A stretch of 64,000 nt of DNA from Antedon bifida (lineage: Eukaryota > Echinodermata > Crinoidea > Comatulida > Antedonidae), in contig OY727097.1 in NCBI GenBank assembly GCA_963402885.1, positions 21,948,001 to 22,012,000 of the forward strand, written 5' to 3'. The position numbers and the translations under genes were made by a program. This document shows, in pieces, positions 13,560 to 27,569 of this stretch; the stretch's first letter is position 1; each line of letters starts with the position of its first letter. Below the pieces are notes generated by a model. It saw only the letters and a list, made by a program, of their open reading frames with translations, searched no databases and was not told the origin of the DNA.

Positions 13560-16500
13560 GCATAGGCCTACTGAAGAAGATGACGACAAAGAAAGCAGCC
13601 AAAACCGATGTTATGTACATATATCTAAAAATATTATTTAAAAATACATATTAATAGAACATAAAAAATCCGATATGATAAATACAATAATATGTATTTG
13701 TACCAATATATATGTACCAATAAATAAACTAAAACCATTACAACAAATACCAATCACATATAATGCACCGCCCTCATGATATGATTAAACAAAATAAACA
13801 AACAAGTGTGATATACACACGACCTATATAATTTAACCCTAATTGTTAAGTTAACTTTATATTCACGAAAAGATTGTCGGATTACGACAGATCTTGAACG
13901 TACAATTGACAATACGTTGACTGAAAGACACAATATGTTAATTTATTGCAATAAACAAATTTTAACGAATGCTCTTTTGAGGGACCACATTTAGGACCGT
14001 TGTCTTAAGCATTTGACAGTAACGGTTTCTAATTAGAATCACCACATTAAAAGTAAATAAAAAATTAAAATAATTGTAATGTGTTTGTCATGAGAGAAAT
14101 GTATTTTGTGTAAACATTCGTTTACTGTAACTCAATTCGATGAAATAGTTGTATAACAACAATTTGGCCTTATCCATCTTTCTGATAAATTTTTAAATTT
14201 TCTTTCCTCAGCTGTAAAAATGGAAAAAAATGTATTTTTATGATATTCTGTAGGTAATTTTATGATTTATTTTCCAAGTAAATTCAAATAATTAAAGATA
14301 TATTGTCCCCCTAAAAAATAATTTTTTTTGCTGAATATGCCATTTTAATATCACATAATAGTTGACCAAAAACTTGATCCAAAAAAAACCCATTGTACAC
14401 CAAAAAAATGTAATTTAAAGCAAAATATACCTAAATTGTCTGGAAGACAATGGTTTTTGGTTGAAATTAACCATTTCTTTTGTCTTTTTATAAGTGAAAT
14501 AATTATTTTTTATGATTTTTTTTCTACAAAAGTGAATAACTTGATTAAAACTGTGAAATTGCCTATTCAAAATCTGATTTTATTAATCTTTATTTATTTT
14601 TTCATGTTTTTTGGGGACAATACATCTTTAAACTTTAATTTTCCTAAAACCCAACTGTATAGCAGTCCATATAACATACACGTACCCATATTCAATAATA
14701 TAGTAGTATTTAATTGTTATTTTTAAATCTGTAAAATAATAAACAAATAATATATAAACAATTGAATTATTGAATACACACTGTATAACATGCCTATATT
14801 ACTATTACTGTTATTCTTATTGAATATCGTATACACAGATATAAGTGTGGTTGTATAGGAAGTCACGGCAACGGTAATTTATGTAGTTAAGCAGGAATAG
14901 CAACGACAAATCTTACAGAATACATTATTATATAATTAACATTAAACAATAATGTCTTGTACATACATGCCACACACAATAAAAAATAAAATCCGTCTAT
15001 CTTAACGAGAAATATATTAGAAAACATCGAGAATAATTTATTAGTTAGACGGTTATAAAATACCTTCTATGAAGCCGAAATATATTATCACGGATTGTTC
15101 ACGTTTTATCCTTGTCATCCTATGTTCAATATCCGTTATACAACGTGTATCCACGCTGCATTCAATAACAAAAACACCAACAGAATTTGAGCAGAATAAT
15201 TTCCTTCGTTTTTCCCCGATTGGTATTAAAATAAACGTCAGATAATATTCCAATATGGCGATACGAAGAACTTGCAGTACATGTGTGCACTGGTGAGCTT
15301 TTGTCGGCTTATTTAGTTTTTATTGAATGGTATTCTTTTATGCTATTGAAATTTGTGAGTGGCATAATTTTCATTATTGTATGGTATTCAGAAGATGTTC
15401 AGCAAATGAAAATGGTAGCTTTGGTTAATACAATAGAAAGGCCATTGAAAAGAATAGAATGACAGTATTGGAGTGATGACACAATAGATAGCCTATCGGC
15501 GTTCATTGATGATACCTAGCCCTGTGCACAATTCTTTTTTACTTTCATTGCACATGGTCTCATTTGTATAGAATTATGACACTCATTCATTCTCGCCGGA
15601 TTTGAAGCATTCAATAGAAATTACACAGGTGACGTATATTCACTTAAGACTAGCACAAAGCCTTTTGAAAATCGCTAGGCCTTGGCTATTGTCAAGATTA
15701 AATGCAATTTTCTGCTATTGTTTGCATTCCAATGATGGTGAAATTGCTATAGTAATATGGCCCTGAGATATTATGATTGCTTGATGGCAGATTTATCGGC
15801 TGTTCGATTCGATATTAATAATATCTGAAAACAGCAATCTACGAGAAATCCATCAATCCTAGTTTAAGCTTTAAATAATAAGCACGGCAGTGTTAGAGAC
15901 AACGTAAATGCACGTCTACGGGGCAAAATACTTTAATTACCTGCAATTTCGCCTTGCATATTGATTTGCAGAAAACTTAGCTGAATAGTGGGTGCGCCCA
16001 TTTCATACACAGGGATATTACTCAATATGTCATTGAATGCAACACATGATCATAACTTCTTCTAAATCTTCCAAAACGCTGACGTTGATATTCACTTATA
16101 ACTAAACCCGTATAAATACAGTAATACTTTAATAGTTAATCAGGCTCTTGAAGAAATAGGTTTTGAAAACGAACTTGATTTTCAAAGTTGGCTGTCAGAC
16201 AGTCAGTGGATGGTAATTAACCACGTGTTGCTTACATCCAGGTGTATGTACATTCCTTTGTAAGTGTTGGCATTAGCGTTGTTCGTAAGACACACATCCA
16301 TTGATAAGACATAAATACGAAAGGAAAGAGACACACGGTTAAACTGCTTTATTTATATAATAAATTCAAAGGTATTGTAAAATTATTTTTGTGCTTTAAA
16401 GAAAAATGTAAAGAAACACATGAGTCTATAAAGAAAACCTGTTATGACCACAATTGGCTATAGGTACATGGCCATAGCGTGAACCGCATAGTGATTGGTC

Positions 16501-16835
16501 CTCATCAGTGACCGTAACAATTGCCGACAAATCATATTTTTAAGAAACTTGTGATACTTCACAGACCACTAGGACTACAGATACGTATGGTAGGCCTAGT
16601 TTCAATACATTTAATTACCAATCTCTAACTAACTCAAGTACTGTACACTTGAGTATCAATTAGTTTACGATGGCAAACTTCATACTACAATACCAGCATG
16701 GTGTTTTCTCTGCAAAAGGCCGATTTTTAAAATTTAAAGTAGGCCTACAACACCGGTTATTTCTTGTTATAATTAGTTAAGAAGGTGATTAATTGTGGTT
16801 GTTTTATTTGTTTTAAGCACTATTAGACAACTATT
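13560..16835. other. intergenic DNA upstream of CDC20
   Basis: Contains one MITE (14293-14630) and AT-rich filler. The interval 15580-16020 is more complex than its surroundings and could be regulatory. Several CCAAT/ATTGG boxes occur at 16450-16500. The open frames here (14436-14726 within the MITE, 15053-15253 minus) have no support as genes. Confidence 0.5.
14293..14630. mobile_element. MITE, AAGATGTATTGTCCCC family, copy 1
   Basis: The left end TAAAGATATATTGTCCCCC and the right end GGGGACAATACATCTTTA are inverted repeats of about 18 bp. The outermost TA on each side fits a TA target duplication. The interior is AT-rich and non-coding. A second copy with the same termini lies at 42991-43278, which supports a mobile family rather than a chance palindrome. 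Confidence 0.8.
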
Positions 16836-16851
16836 TTTGAAGCTATCCAAT
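16836..16851 (+). promoter_or_regulatory. possible CHR and CCAAT box of CDC20
   Basis: TTTGAA (16836-16841) is followed five bases later by CCAAT (16847-16851), about 40-55 nt upstream of the CDC20 ATG. Vertebrate G2/M genes, CDC20 among them, use a CHR with nearby NF-Y sites. Both motifs are short and common in AT-rich DNA, so this is a weak call. Confidence 0.25.
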
Positions 16852-16889
16852 TGCCTGACTGTGAGCATAAAACGCAGCCAGTTTGAGGC

Positions 16890-19800
16890 ATGGCTAACTT
16901 GCAGTTTGAATCAACTATCAATAACCTGGTTAAATTAGATGCACCCATGAACAAGTGCCCGGCTCCTCGTTGGCAACGTAAAGCTATGAATAAAGGTAGG
17001 CCTGCAATAATTGCAAATTCTTCATGTAAACAATCTTAAGAACAGTTGTAATTCCCTGAAAAGAAATTGCTGAGGGAGCTATTTTAACTAAACTGCAAAA
17101 ATGCAGAAGAAACACATAAACCCTACACAATGTAATGCATACAAATATTATGAAGATCAATGCATATGATTTGAATAAACGTACAATTACTACGATATCT
17201 ATAACAGTATTCAGTTGGTAACCCGTAGAACTTTAACATTGTTGCATCTCTTACAATTTATATTTCAGATTTATATTTGATCATGTCGATGTTTTTATGA
17301 ATAATTTAATGTACTTTTCGATGACGTTTGTGTGTTTTGTATTCATTTACTACAATGATTTTCAATCTAATATAAATTTATATCTAAATTTTAATCGAAC
17401 TCTAAATTTAAAGAATGTGAATCTAATTATAATAATCTGTGTCTCCGAATCTGAAGATCAACACCTGAATCTGAAAATCGGAATTTCTATCTCTAAATCT
17501 CTCAATTTCTAAATATGGATCTCTGAATCTGAATATCTAAATCTCGATTTATGAATATGAATTTCTGAATCTGAATATCTAAATCTCTATTAAATCTCTG
17601 AATATGGATTTCTGAATGTGAATCAGAATCTCGGAATCAATTCTACGCATTCACTGATACTGAGTTTTATAATCTGATATTGATGAACTTCAAATAGGTT
17701 ACAATAAAAAATAATTGAGATAAAATTGTTATTAATATTAATGTAATGCTTATTTTACTATAGATGACTGTACTCAGTTGACTCTTTCGCCACTTCGGTT
17801 ATCCAAAATCAAAACACCTCAGAAAAGATCACGCATAGGCAGTTGCAAAACTCCTCGTCAAACACCCAAACAGACACCAGGCAATAAGAAGGCTAAATCA
17901 AAGAAAGCAAAGACTCCAGGTCAAAGCGTCAATTACCAAGGAGATCGGTAAGTATCAATCACACTAGTTATTATCTTATCATTACATTGAAATATGCTGT
18001 GTAAATATCTGCATAATGAAGAGTTTATTGAAACTGTAAATATGGAACACAGTGGAAATTAGACTCATTGATTGGAACGTTATTGCTAAATTGCTAAAAG
18101 ACTGTTAGCAGACGTTATTTAAAAAAAAATCCAAATTAAACAAATGCTCATTTAAAAAATAAAGTATACTTTTGTAATTATTACATTATAAATATAGGCT
18201 TAAGTATTGTAGCCATACTTTTAGGGTTAAGGTAGAGTTTTTTGTTTTTGTTTTTTATATAAAAGACCTATTTTGTTACTTTCCAAACGTTTTTCTACAT
18301 TTTTTCTTACATTTAACTTGAAATAAGTGCCTAATTGTACATGTTACTGTATAATTGTCTATCTTACGACAAGCTAAATTAATACTGCTAGTTATTCTAA
18401 GAGAAAAATTCACAACAACATTTAAACGCTCAAATAATACTAATTTTAGCAAAAGGTCTTTTTAATCCGACAGATTTATTCCAAATCGTTCAGAAATGAA
18501 TATAGCTGTGAGTAATTTTAAAATGACCAGTGGCCAAAATAGCAATCCGTCAAGTGGTCATGAAAGTCCAGAGAGTGGAGATGATGATGGTCAGAAACAA
18601 GAGAGCCTGTATTCCTCGACTATGAAGCAATTACTGAATGAGAACACAGTTCAAGAATCCAAAATACTGAAATTTAAGAAAAATGCACCAAAAGTTCCAG
18701 AAGGTAATATAGCATATCGTTGCTATTCTTTCAAAACACTGTGTCCATTTTTTTCTGATATTATTGTACCCAATAAGAGCGGTATAATGTAAACGTGTCA
18801 TGTGTGATATCAGATATCGCAGGTATAGATTTTGCAGCAGGAGGTTAACATTCTAACGTATATTTCATACCTGAAAAATGCTTTAATAAAATTAAAGTTT
18901 ATTCAATACCACGATAGTTGGTATGAATATCAGAAGAGCAAAAAAAAAACAGTTGTTGCTACCTAATGTTTGATGGAGCGATTCTATTTTGTTACTTGTA
19001 CTTTTTTGAAAAGATCACTGTGTATTGGAACTAAACACGAGTTAAACATTGTTGAGTTAAAACGGTGTTTTATGTCGTTACTCTGTTTGGAGAAAGAAAA
19101 AATGGTTCTTTAATCTAGTGGTTTGCTACAGCATTTGACGACTCTGGTAGTATAGTAGCAATGTATTGCTTTATATGCTTTCTGAATATTTTCGATATAA
19201 AAAAACAAAAATGGAAATAAAAATTTGTATCTATGAGCTAATTAATCTGTTGCATTTTTAATAGGATTTTCTAACAACTTAAAAGTGCTGTATACCTCAA
19301 ATTGTAGTAGCACTACAAAGTATAAAAGTCACCGTCAGATACCACAAGCTGCAGATAGGATCATGGACGCACCTCAACTACGAGATGATTACTGTAAGTT
19401 CGCACACATTTCTAAAGCTCTGACTAAACTATCAAACTAGTTTGACAGAAAAAGTATGTGTCCAATGTAGTAGTGCTATGACGTCATCGTGTCCATATAT
19501 GGGCACATAACATTTTGTTGTCACATAAAGTTTGATAGTGTAGACAGTTTTCCCCTGATTCATTTTTGTATGTAAAATTTTGCAATTTTGTTATTGTGAA
19601 TATGTCTTTATTGTTCAGACCTTACATTGATTGACTGGGGAGCCAAGAATTTAATATCAGTAGCATTGGACAAAGAAGTGTATCTATGGAACGCCAACAA
19701 TGGTGAAATAACACATCTTCTGCAAATGGATAACGCAGATGAATATATCTCAAATGTGTCGTGGATAGCTGAAGGAAATGTGCTAGGCGTTGGTAATTCA

Positions 19801-22800
19801 CTTGGCCAAGTACAGGTAAAACATTATTACAAATGGTATAATAATAGTAGAAACGAACATTTTAAACATCTGACAATGGGAAGACGATAATGTCCTGTTT
19901 GAACAGGGGATCATCGTTATCATACTGTAACAACAATATACGGAACAAAGTAGATTAACCAGGCAAGATTATCTACATGTTATAGCAAAAATAAAAGTCG
20001 AGGGGATCTCCACAAAGAAATATTTAGACATAAAGTGAAAAATATAGAAAAGAGTAAAAGTATAACATTTTTAGGCTCAACTTAAAGATAACTGGATAAT
20101 GCAATGATATAACAATACTGTACTAAAACAAGAACAAGAAATGATGAAACCCATAACATTCCAAATTACAGCTGTGGGACATCGAAAAACAAAAGTGCCT
20201 ACGTACAATGAGTGGACATGCTCACAGAGTTGGCTCACTTTCATGGAATTCGTTTGTTTTAACGAGGTGGGTATTTCTCATTTCACAAAATAATGTTGGT
20301 AAAATAGACTATTTAAATAACTACCGCTTATCAACTTATTTTTTAAAGTTCTTATCTAACACTAAAGATATTTGAAACACAATATCATTACACAGTCTGG
20401 AAGTCGTTTTGTCGAATTCGAACGTGTATTGTAATAAATAACCACTACACTAAATGGAAACAGACAACAGATATAGCAAACATTTTCATGTTTGGCGCAA
20501 TATGCCTAATATTTACACATCAATGCTGTCTTTCAGTTTGTCTGCTATGTAACTTTTGCTAAAATTGATATACGGTAGATCACTGAAAAAAAAACCTTTT
20601 GGGAACCAAACACATCATAGACATTAGCTGTATGTTGAAATTAATAATGTATTTTGTTCAACAGTGGTTCCCGTTCAGGCGCAATCCACCAGCACGATGT
20701 CAGAATTGCAGACCACCATATTGGCACTTTGAATTACCACACACAAGAGGTTTGTGGACTCAAATGGAGTCCGGATGGAAAGTATCTGGCCAGTGGTGGT
20801 AATGACAACTTGGTGAATGTATGGGATGGTACGATGATGAATGCCCCGTCTCCGATTCACAGTTTCACCCAACACCAAGCTGCCGTTAAGGTCAGTATAT
20901 GTTACGTACAATTGTATTGAAAGTGGTTTGATCTGTTATGAAATGGTAGATCTCAGATAATGATTTTTTAAAGATAGAAAGAATGTTTTTTTTTAGGCGT
21001 TAGCATGGTGTCCGTGGCAACCCTATCTACTAGCCAGTGGGGGAGGTACAGCTGATAGGCACATTCGATTCTGGAACTGCAACACTGGTTCTTGCTTAAA
21101 TGGAGTCGATACAAACTCTCAGGTACCGTACCATACAACATTCGATAACATCGGTAGATTTTGTTGAAAAAACAACTAAGCAGAAACGGAATGACTGCGG
21201 CAAACCACTGTGGATCAGATTAGAAATTGAAATTTCACAGTACGATTCGCCAACAATTTATTTCTATAATATGCCACATGATCCAATGTGGTAAGAACAA
21301 TAATGAAGCCAAAGATGTCTAAGATCGGGGTTAAATATTACAATAGGAAAGATAATTTAATTGACACTATTACGTCATCATTTTTATACAGGTGTCGTCT
21401 ATTATATGGTCACATGAACACCGAGAAATTATATCAAGTCATGGATATTCACAATTCCAACTATCAATGTGGAAATACCCTACGATGACTAAAATTACGG
21501 AACTCAAAGGTAAAATTCCATTACGATTTTAAACACACCGTTATCTCTCCCCTAATGTAAAGATCCACTATCTACTAGTGTCTAGGAACACTCTCAAAAG
21601 AGTGAAGTATCGGTGGTTAACGAATTTCACTTTTCACAGAGTACCTAATCTATTACATCATTTCAGACAATGTTAACACTTCTTTTAAGAAAAAACGGAG
21701 TGAAAACTTGTTTTCTAAAACAGCACGTTTTCACTCTTTTAAAAATTTTCAATAAGCGTAATGTCCATTCATATACAATTCCATAACCTCTTAATTTCTG
21801 TTTTTGTTCACTTAAAAATAAACATATTTATTATGTGAAGATTTGGTTTCCTCAACTTTGCTATTCTCATCTTTAACCGTCTCACATGTTTGTATTTACC
21901 TCATTAAATACGGATAATAAAATAAAATTACACCCTAAACAGGACATAATATAAACTAGTCAAATAATATCAAAATAACTCGTTTTTAACAATGAAACAT
22001 CATGTTTTAGCACAATCACTCAAGTATTGTTGCATTTGTGTTATTGCAGCTTAAACATATATTACAATATAAATGTAGATGCCAGCCACAGTAGATTATT
22101 TTCTTAGATGTTGAATCTTTCTTAGGAAATCCTTCAAATCGTCTTGCACTAGTTATGCGATTGCTATTTAAACTTTATTTTTCTACCGTTCTGTTATTTT
22201 TGGGAAACCGTTAATAGCTTCTTGTGATTGATCACCTAAAGTAGGTATCTCTAATTAAAACAATAATATCTTTTATTGAATGGGTGATTGAAGCTTCGGT
22301 TATTTTGAGTAGATGGTTCAGAGACTGTGTGTCTTTAAATAGCAAATTATCCATTATCAAAATGTTTTCGGTCAACATTGTACATTGATTCATTGTACAC
22401 TAGTAACCGAGCTAGAAATCTTCAGGGCAACACTCAAAACTGGTATAGGCCTACAACCAATACCCAACCCCCGACCGATAATCGCAATGTTCGTTCGCGC
22501 AGTACAACAAGCACTCGTTAAACTCTCTATTTTGCCAATCGGCGTCAAAGAGGCAAATTTTCACCAAATATCAATTGCCACGGCTGAAATTCGGCAATTC
22601 TCGGTATTTGTTATTACTTCTGAATCAGATGGGAGAACACCAAAATCGGAAAAGAGTAAGATCATCCTTCTTTGCCAAAATAGATATGTAACTGTTAACA
22701 TCAAACAAGTAGGCCTAACACATGTAGAAATCAAACACATAGAAATTGAGAGTAATATTTTGCAAAATACAGAAACCGACAGAGGGCGTGCTATTTGATA

Positions 22801-24640
22801 TTTCGGCCCAGATTGAAAATACAGATAACTCGAGTAATTAATATGCTTTTGTGACGTCATCAATATATCGATTTTCTTGAATATTAATATGCATGGTCTG
22901 TTGATATTTACAACAACAAAAAACAAATCAAGGAAAGAACTTGAACATTGTATAAATACCGTAAAACTGTAACTGTAAAACCGTGCAAGAAAAAAAAAAC
23001 ACACACACAAAACAAGTAATAGGCCTAGGCCCATATTTTTAAAAATATTTAAAAAAGAAAAGGCATTCGGACTTCAATTAGAGGCATAAACGTTCCGTCG
23101 TGTCATATATTCGGTTTACATTTTGTTTCGATAAACAATGAAACATAATTTAATTCTGAAACTGAGATATTCAATTTGAAGTGAGATATTTGATAAAAAC
23201 AAAAAACATTAATAATTGAAAATAATTAGCTTAAACGTTGCAACATCGATAGGCCTACATACTTGGTACAAATCAAGCTTTAAACATACTACAAACCATA
23301 TATGTTTGTACATAAGGCAGGGGACATAGAGTAGAATATACTTAATTAATTTAGTTAACCAATCAACGAACATTAGAGATTACCAGGTACTTGACTGTTT
23401 TGTCAAACATCTTGGTGGCCCTGATACCTCGTTTATTTGAAGGTTTACCTTTGTTAGATATAATGCCTCCTATAGTTTATTGATAATCTTGTTCATTTAT
23501 GCCACAATAGACTCTAAACATTTTTCAAATAAATCAGTGTTATTTACAATCAAGACAAAACACTTCTTTGGTACTAATAGAAAAATGTAATTTTCTAATT
23601 ATAACTCCTAGTATATGTAATAATAGTGTTAGAAAGTATTTTCGGCCCATGAAGATTCAATTTCGAAAGTTCTCATTTCAAACAAGGACTCTACTTCCGA
23701 TTAAGTGGTTCTAATTATCGTCTGTATATTTCAGTAATAATTATACTATTGTGTTTTTATGAACTTAAATAAGTTAACAATAAACAATCTATATAATTAA
23801 AGTTAAATTATATTCGAAATTATATGACGGTTTAGTCTACCATACAGATGTTACAGTATTGGCCTAGTTCGTTAAGATGAAGTGTGGATTATGGCAACAT
23901 TTAAGCAATTTTAAGTAATTTCACTCTTCCTGGTCATACACATGCTGTGCCATGCCTTACCACGTCTTGGGTCGACAGAATTATTTCGGAAAATGTAGGC
24001 CTAATAGGCCTACTGAAGACTTTCTTGGAAATTTTTTTTTCTGGACATCTTGTTCACGCATTACATCTTAAATTACTCTCTGCTATACTTAATTTATTGT
24101 TACAAAACCAACAACATATCTGTAAATAACATAAACAGTTAGGCCTAGTCCTTTGTATTAGCAATTTTAAAAAATAATACAAAACAATTTCATTAGATGT
24201 TTCTTAATAGTAAATACATTTGTTAGAAAGTGTTGAGTAATAATGTACAGTATTATAAGAGATACTTCCCTAATTGTGAATGCTAGTTGTATTAGAAAAG
24301 ATTCATTCTTCTCCCTGTGTCTTAAATCTCATACCCACGGCTGAGGATCGACAGAAAAATAATATTAAATAAATGAAACGAAAAAGCCAAAGATGTAAAC
24401 ATGAAGATGTTGCCGTAAGTGTTATATGTTGAATTAAAAAAAAAATCTTTATTTCTTTGATTAGGGCATACAAATAGGATATTATCGATGTGTATGTCAC
24501 CTGACGGTACAAAGGTCATGTCAGCAGCAGCTGACGAAACACTTCGCTTGTGGCGGTGCTTCGATGGTTTGGAAAAAGTGAAGAAAACAACTTCAAAGAA
24601 ACATGACAGAAGCAGTATTATAGCAAAAGGAATCCGATAA
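16890..24640 (+). CDS. CDC20: CDC20 (fizzy), anaphase-promoting complex co-activator
   Basis: Ten exons: 16890-16995, 17764-17947, 18474-18703, 19265-19393, 19619-19815, 20172-20266, 20665-20890, 20997-21122, 21392-21509, 24465-24640. All junctions are GT-AG and the total of 1587 nt encodes 528 residues (human 499). CDC20 recruits mitotic substrates to the APC/C and is the target of the spindle checkpoint. Visible motifs are the C-box DRFIPNR (96-102), several Thr-Pro sites in a basic region around 50-90 (likely CDK sites), a MAD2-binding motif KILKF (160-164), a seven-bladed WD40 propeller from about 212, and the C-terminal Ile-Arg tail. The N-terminus FES-x(4)-LVKLDAP-x(8)-RWQRKA matches the family and supports the ATG. 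A canonical KEN box and the vertebrate CRY box are absent. The last intron is nearly 3 kb. It converges on COPS6. Confidence 0.96.
17395..17640. repeat. degenerate AATCTGAATCTCTA tandem repeat in CDC20 intron 1
   Basis: Imperfect units of about 10-22 bp built on AATCTGAAT and CTAAATCTC repeat through this interval, with many substitutions. It lies inside intron 1 and is the only reason a 71-codon frame appears at 17297-17512. Confidence 0.75.
19404..19560. mobile_element. MITE-like inverted repeat in CDC20 intron 4
   Basis: Left arm CTGACTAAACTATCAAACT and right arm AGTTTGATAGTGTAGACAG are inverted, and between them are GTATGTGTCC and a GTGTCCATATATGGGCAC palindrome. The structure is a foldback of about 150 bp and is confined to the intron between exons 4 and 5. 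Confidence 0.5.
21510..24464. other. CDC20 intron 9, 2.95 kb
   Basis: Far longer than the other CDC20 introns, which are 100-800 bp. It holds a hairpin-like segment near 21685-21745 with arms GAGTGAAAAC and GTTTTCACTC, and a less AT-rich patch at 22385-22860. That patch is open on both strands (22385-22798 plus, 22561-23034 minus) but resembles no family, so I do not call a gene. An old transposon is a fair guess for the patch. Confidence 0.5.
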
Positions 24641-25054
24641 AAGACAAATCAAGTGTCATTTTCCAAGTATCATCATAACATTTTCGATATAATAATATTG
24701 GAACTGGAATATCACGAGAAAAAAATATAATAGAATATTTTTATACATAATACACTATACTTGCATTAGATAATTAGAGGGAACAACTCGGAAATAAAAT
24801 TTAAAATTATACAGAACCGTGGTCTGATGAAGAAAAGTTATTATTTTGCTTAGTATTAATTTTAAAGTGACTATATTTTGTATTTACTGTTTGTATCTTA
24901 AACCTTTTTATTCCACGATTTGTAACGTATTTATTTTTTATGGATTGTTTTAGTTTGACAGGTAATTAAGATATTATATACAAGTATCACGTGTGTTCTG
25001 TTCGTTTTTTTATGTCAGTAATTGAGTATATCTAGTTTTGTAATGTTGTAAAAT

Positions 25055-25060
25055 AATAAA
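25055..25060 (+). terminator. CDC20 poly(A) signal candidate
   Basis: AATAAA about 415 nt after the CDC20 stop is followed within 30 nt by a T/G-rich stretch. An earlier AATAAA at 24793 is an alternative. Either fits a short 3' UTR ending well before the convergent COPS6 gene. Confidence 0.45.
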
Positions 25061-27525
25061 ATGAATACATTTGACATAGTTGTGCCAGCGTGATTTTTAT
25101 CCTCATTTATGTTTATTACAGACATAGTTCAATGATGAATATCTCGAGCCTAGCTTGATAAATCGCCTGATTGATCTCTAATTAATATTGTCATCATTAA
25201 TTTCATATTACAAAGACAGCCAGGATACAACACACTTAGATTAATTTTTTAATTTACGTACCAAGCGTCGCACTAACGACGAGGCGGCTGCGTCTGCATG
25301 GGAAGCGCATTATCGACCAGGCAATATAATTGAGTTTCTATGTCTTTAATTGTTGTAAGGTACGGGGCTCGACTTCCTCTCGTTAATACATATTTTCTAA
25401 GCCTAAACAGACAACAAAATCGATGAATTGAAGTCTGTAAGTAGGTCGAGTGTTTTTATGGCGTTCCCAAATCGGAATAAACTTTCACGGAATTTATGAT
25501 TAGGCTATGTTTCAAGAAACATAAGATGGAGAAACCGGACCCCAAACTAGGATTTTATTTTGAAAACCAGTGTCACCTTGTGAGATTCACTCGCCTTTAT
25601 TTCATATTTTTGTTACATTCATTTTGAATATATACATCTCTTTGTAATCAATGGGTTCTTGTTTCTCTTATTTTGTTTTTGCATATAGTTTATAATATAA
25701 ACACCACAGGCGCAACACCAATTCTGAACAGCTAGGGTGATATTCTGAAAAATAATTATAGGCCTATAATATATAATAAACATATATTTCTTTATATATT
25801 TCTTTTTATATATTAAGTTTCCCATTTGTCTTACAGAGATATAGATCAATAAATATAAATTATACAATTCATCATTAAAATATAGCCTTTTACACATTAC
25901 TTGTATTGTCTTTAGTAACTGCATCAACATTATTATGTTTTTATATAAACAATTACCACTATTTTTGAAGATTCATACGTTTTAAAGAAAGATGTGATTC
26001 TTGGATTTATTTTCATCGAAAGAATGTTTTTAACTTATATTTTTTTATGAATCTGAATCTGGAAATCCATTTTCATAGGTCTAACAGAAATTTAATAATT
26101 TAAAAGTTAAGGAAAATACTTCAGTATTGAAAACGAAACATTGAAATAGTATTATGCCTGGAATATGACTATTTGAAAATAGGAATATCCTAAAATAAGA
26201 CCATGACCATAATATAAATGTGCATGAAATAGTACGGTACTAAAATACGACCAATATGAAATAGAACTGATGTGAAATATGCCTGAAAGAGACCTATGCA
26301 TGGAACAGGATAACCAGATATCATGCAATAAGAATGTACTGAAGACGATAGGCTATAGGCCTACTATTTATGAACGACCATCATCATCATCATCCTCCTC
26401 TTCCTATACTGTGCATAACCTCATTTGAGTATAGTCGCACATGGGTTGGTCACATTTATGTAGCTGGCTTCCTAATTCTCCTTAAATTTCATATTATTAC
26501 ATTATACATTTTTTTAAAGATAGTTTCAGATTTCTTATTTATACAATTTTTGAATCCCTCTAGTGATTTTGACTCTGCAGCTTCTTGGGCCTAGTTTGTT
26601 CCAAAGACGTATGGTGCCTGGAAGTGATCGGATGTGTGTTGACGACATGTTGTTGATGTTCATACATACTTAAATACCAAATACGGTCTTTCATCATTTT
26701 AAAATTTGAATTAAGATTATTGAATTGAATATATTTACTTACCTAAAACAATTCCAAATTTAAAAGTTAAAATAACATTCTTTTAAATAATTATCTACTA
26801 CTATATTAAATAAATTACAATGAATAAACGGTTAAGTATTATACAGACCGAATAGTGTAGGTCGACGCGCGAAGGTGGTCACTCTGTAAACTTATTTATC
26901 CTGATGTTTTTTTTCTGCCTCGAATCATTTTTTAATGTTTTTCGAATTATATTTTTTTTAACAATTGAAAATGCCAAAACGGTTGTTCTCAAACTTAATT
27001 TTCTATTAAAATTTAAATTACCATCATATGAAAACCGAAGGTTAAGAATCAGAAATAGAACCGAGGGCTATTTTAAGATTGTTTGATTATGGTAAACCAA
27101 AAGTTTTAAAATACGTTAACAGTTTAATACTATAGAGGGCGTAATACACGATTTTCATCCAGAAATTATCCAAAAACATTTGATTTTTATTGTAGGTTTT
27201 TATTAAATAATACACAACACAGTAATAAAAAAAAAATGTTTCTTGTTTAATTGAGAATGAGTAATACATTTAAGTACACATCATGGCTCAATTTTAAACT
27301 ACTTGTATTTAGCATTAGAAGCTCTGACTTTAAATAGGAAATGTACACAATATTATCTTTAGATATATTGTCATTCTGTTGAGGGTTTCGTTTTAAATCA
27401 CCGAGCATAACGAAATGATTGTATGACATAAAAATATTTCTATACGAATATTGAGTCATCTTTTTTTTTTTATAGTCGTGGTTTAAATACAAACTGTTAT
27501 TGAATCCCTGTGACAGTCCAGTAGA

Positions 27526-27569
27526 ACCATGGAGTAAAGAATTATTATTTTTATTCTTTACTCCATGGT
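27526..27569. repeat. 17-bp hairpin, ACCATGGAGTAAAGAAT
   Basis: A perfect inverted repeat: ACCATGGAGTAAAGAAT, a 10-nt A/T loop, then ATTCTTTACTCCATGGT. A similar hairpin starting ACCATGGAG lies at 36486-36517. Confidence 0.85.

Noticed and set aside
14436-14726. 96-codon Phe/Ile-rich frame
   Set aside because: It mostly covers a MITE and its AT-rich edge.
22385-23034. Overlapping 137- and 157-codon frames on opposite strands in CDC20 intron 9
   Set aside because: No family resemblance, no splice or promoter support, and openness on both strands points to composition. Possibly old transposon DNA.
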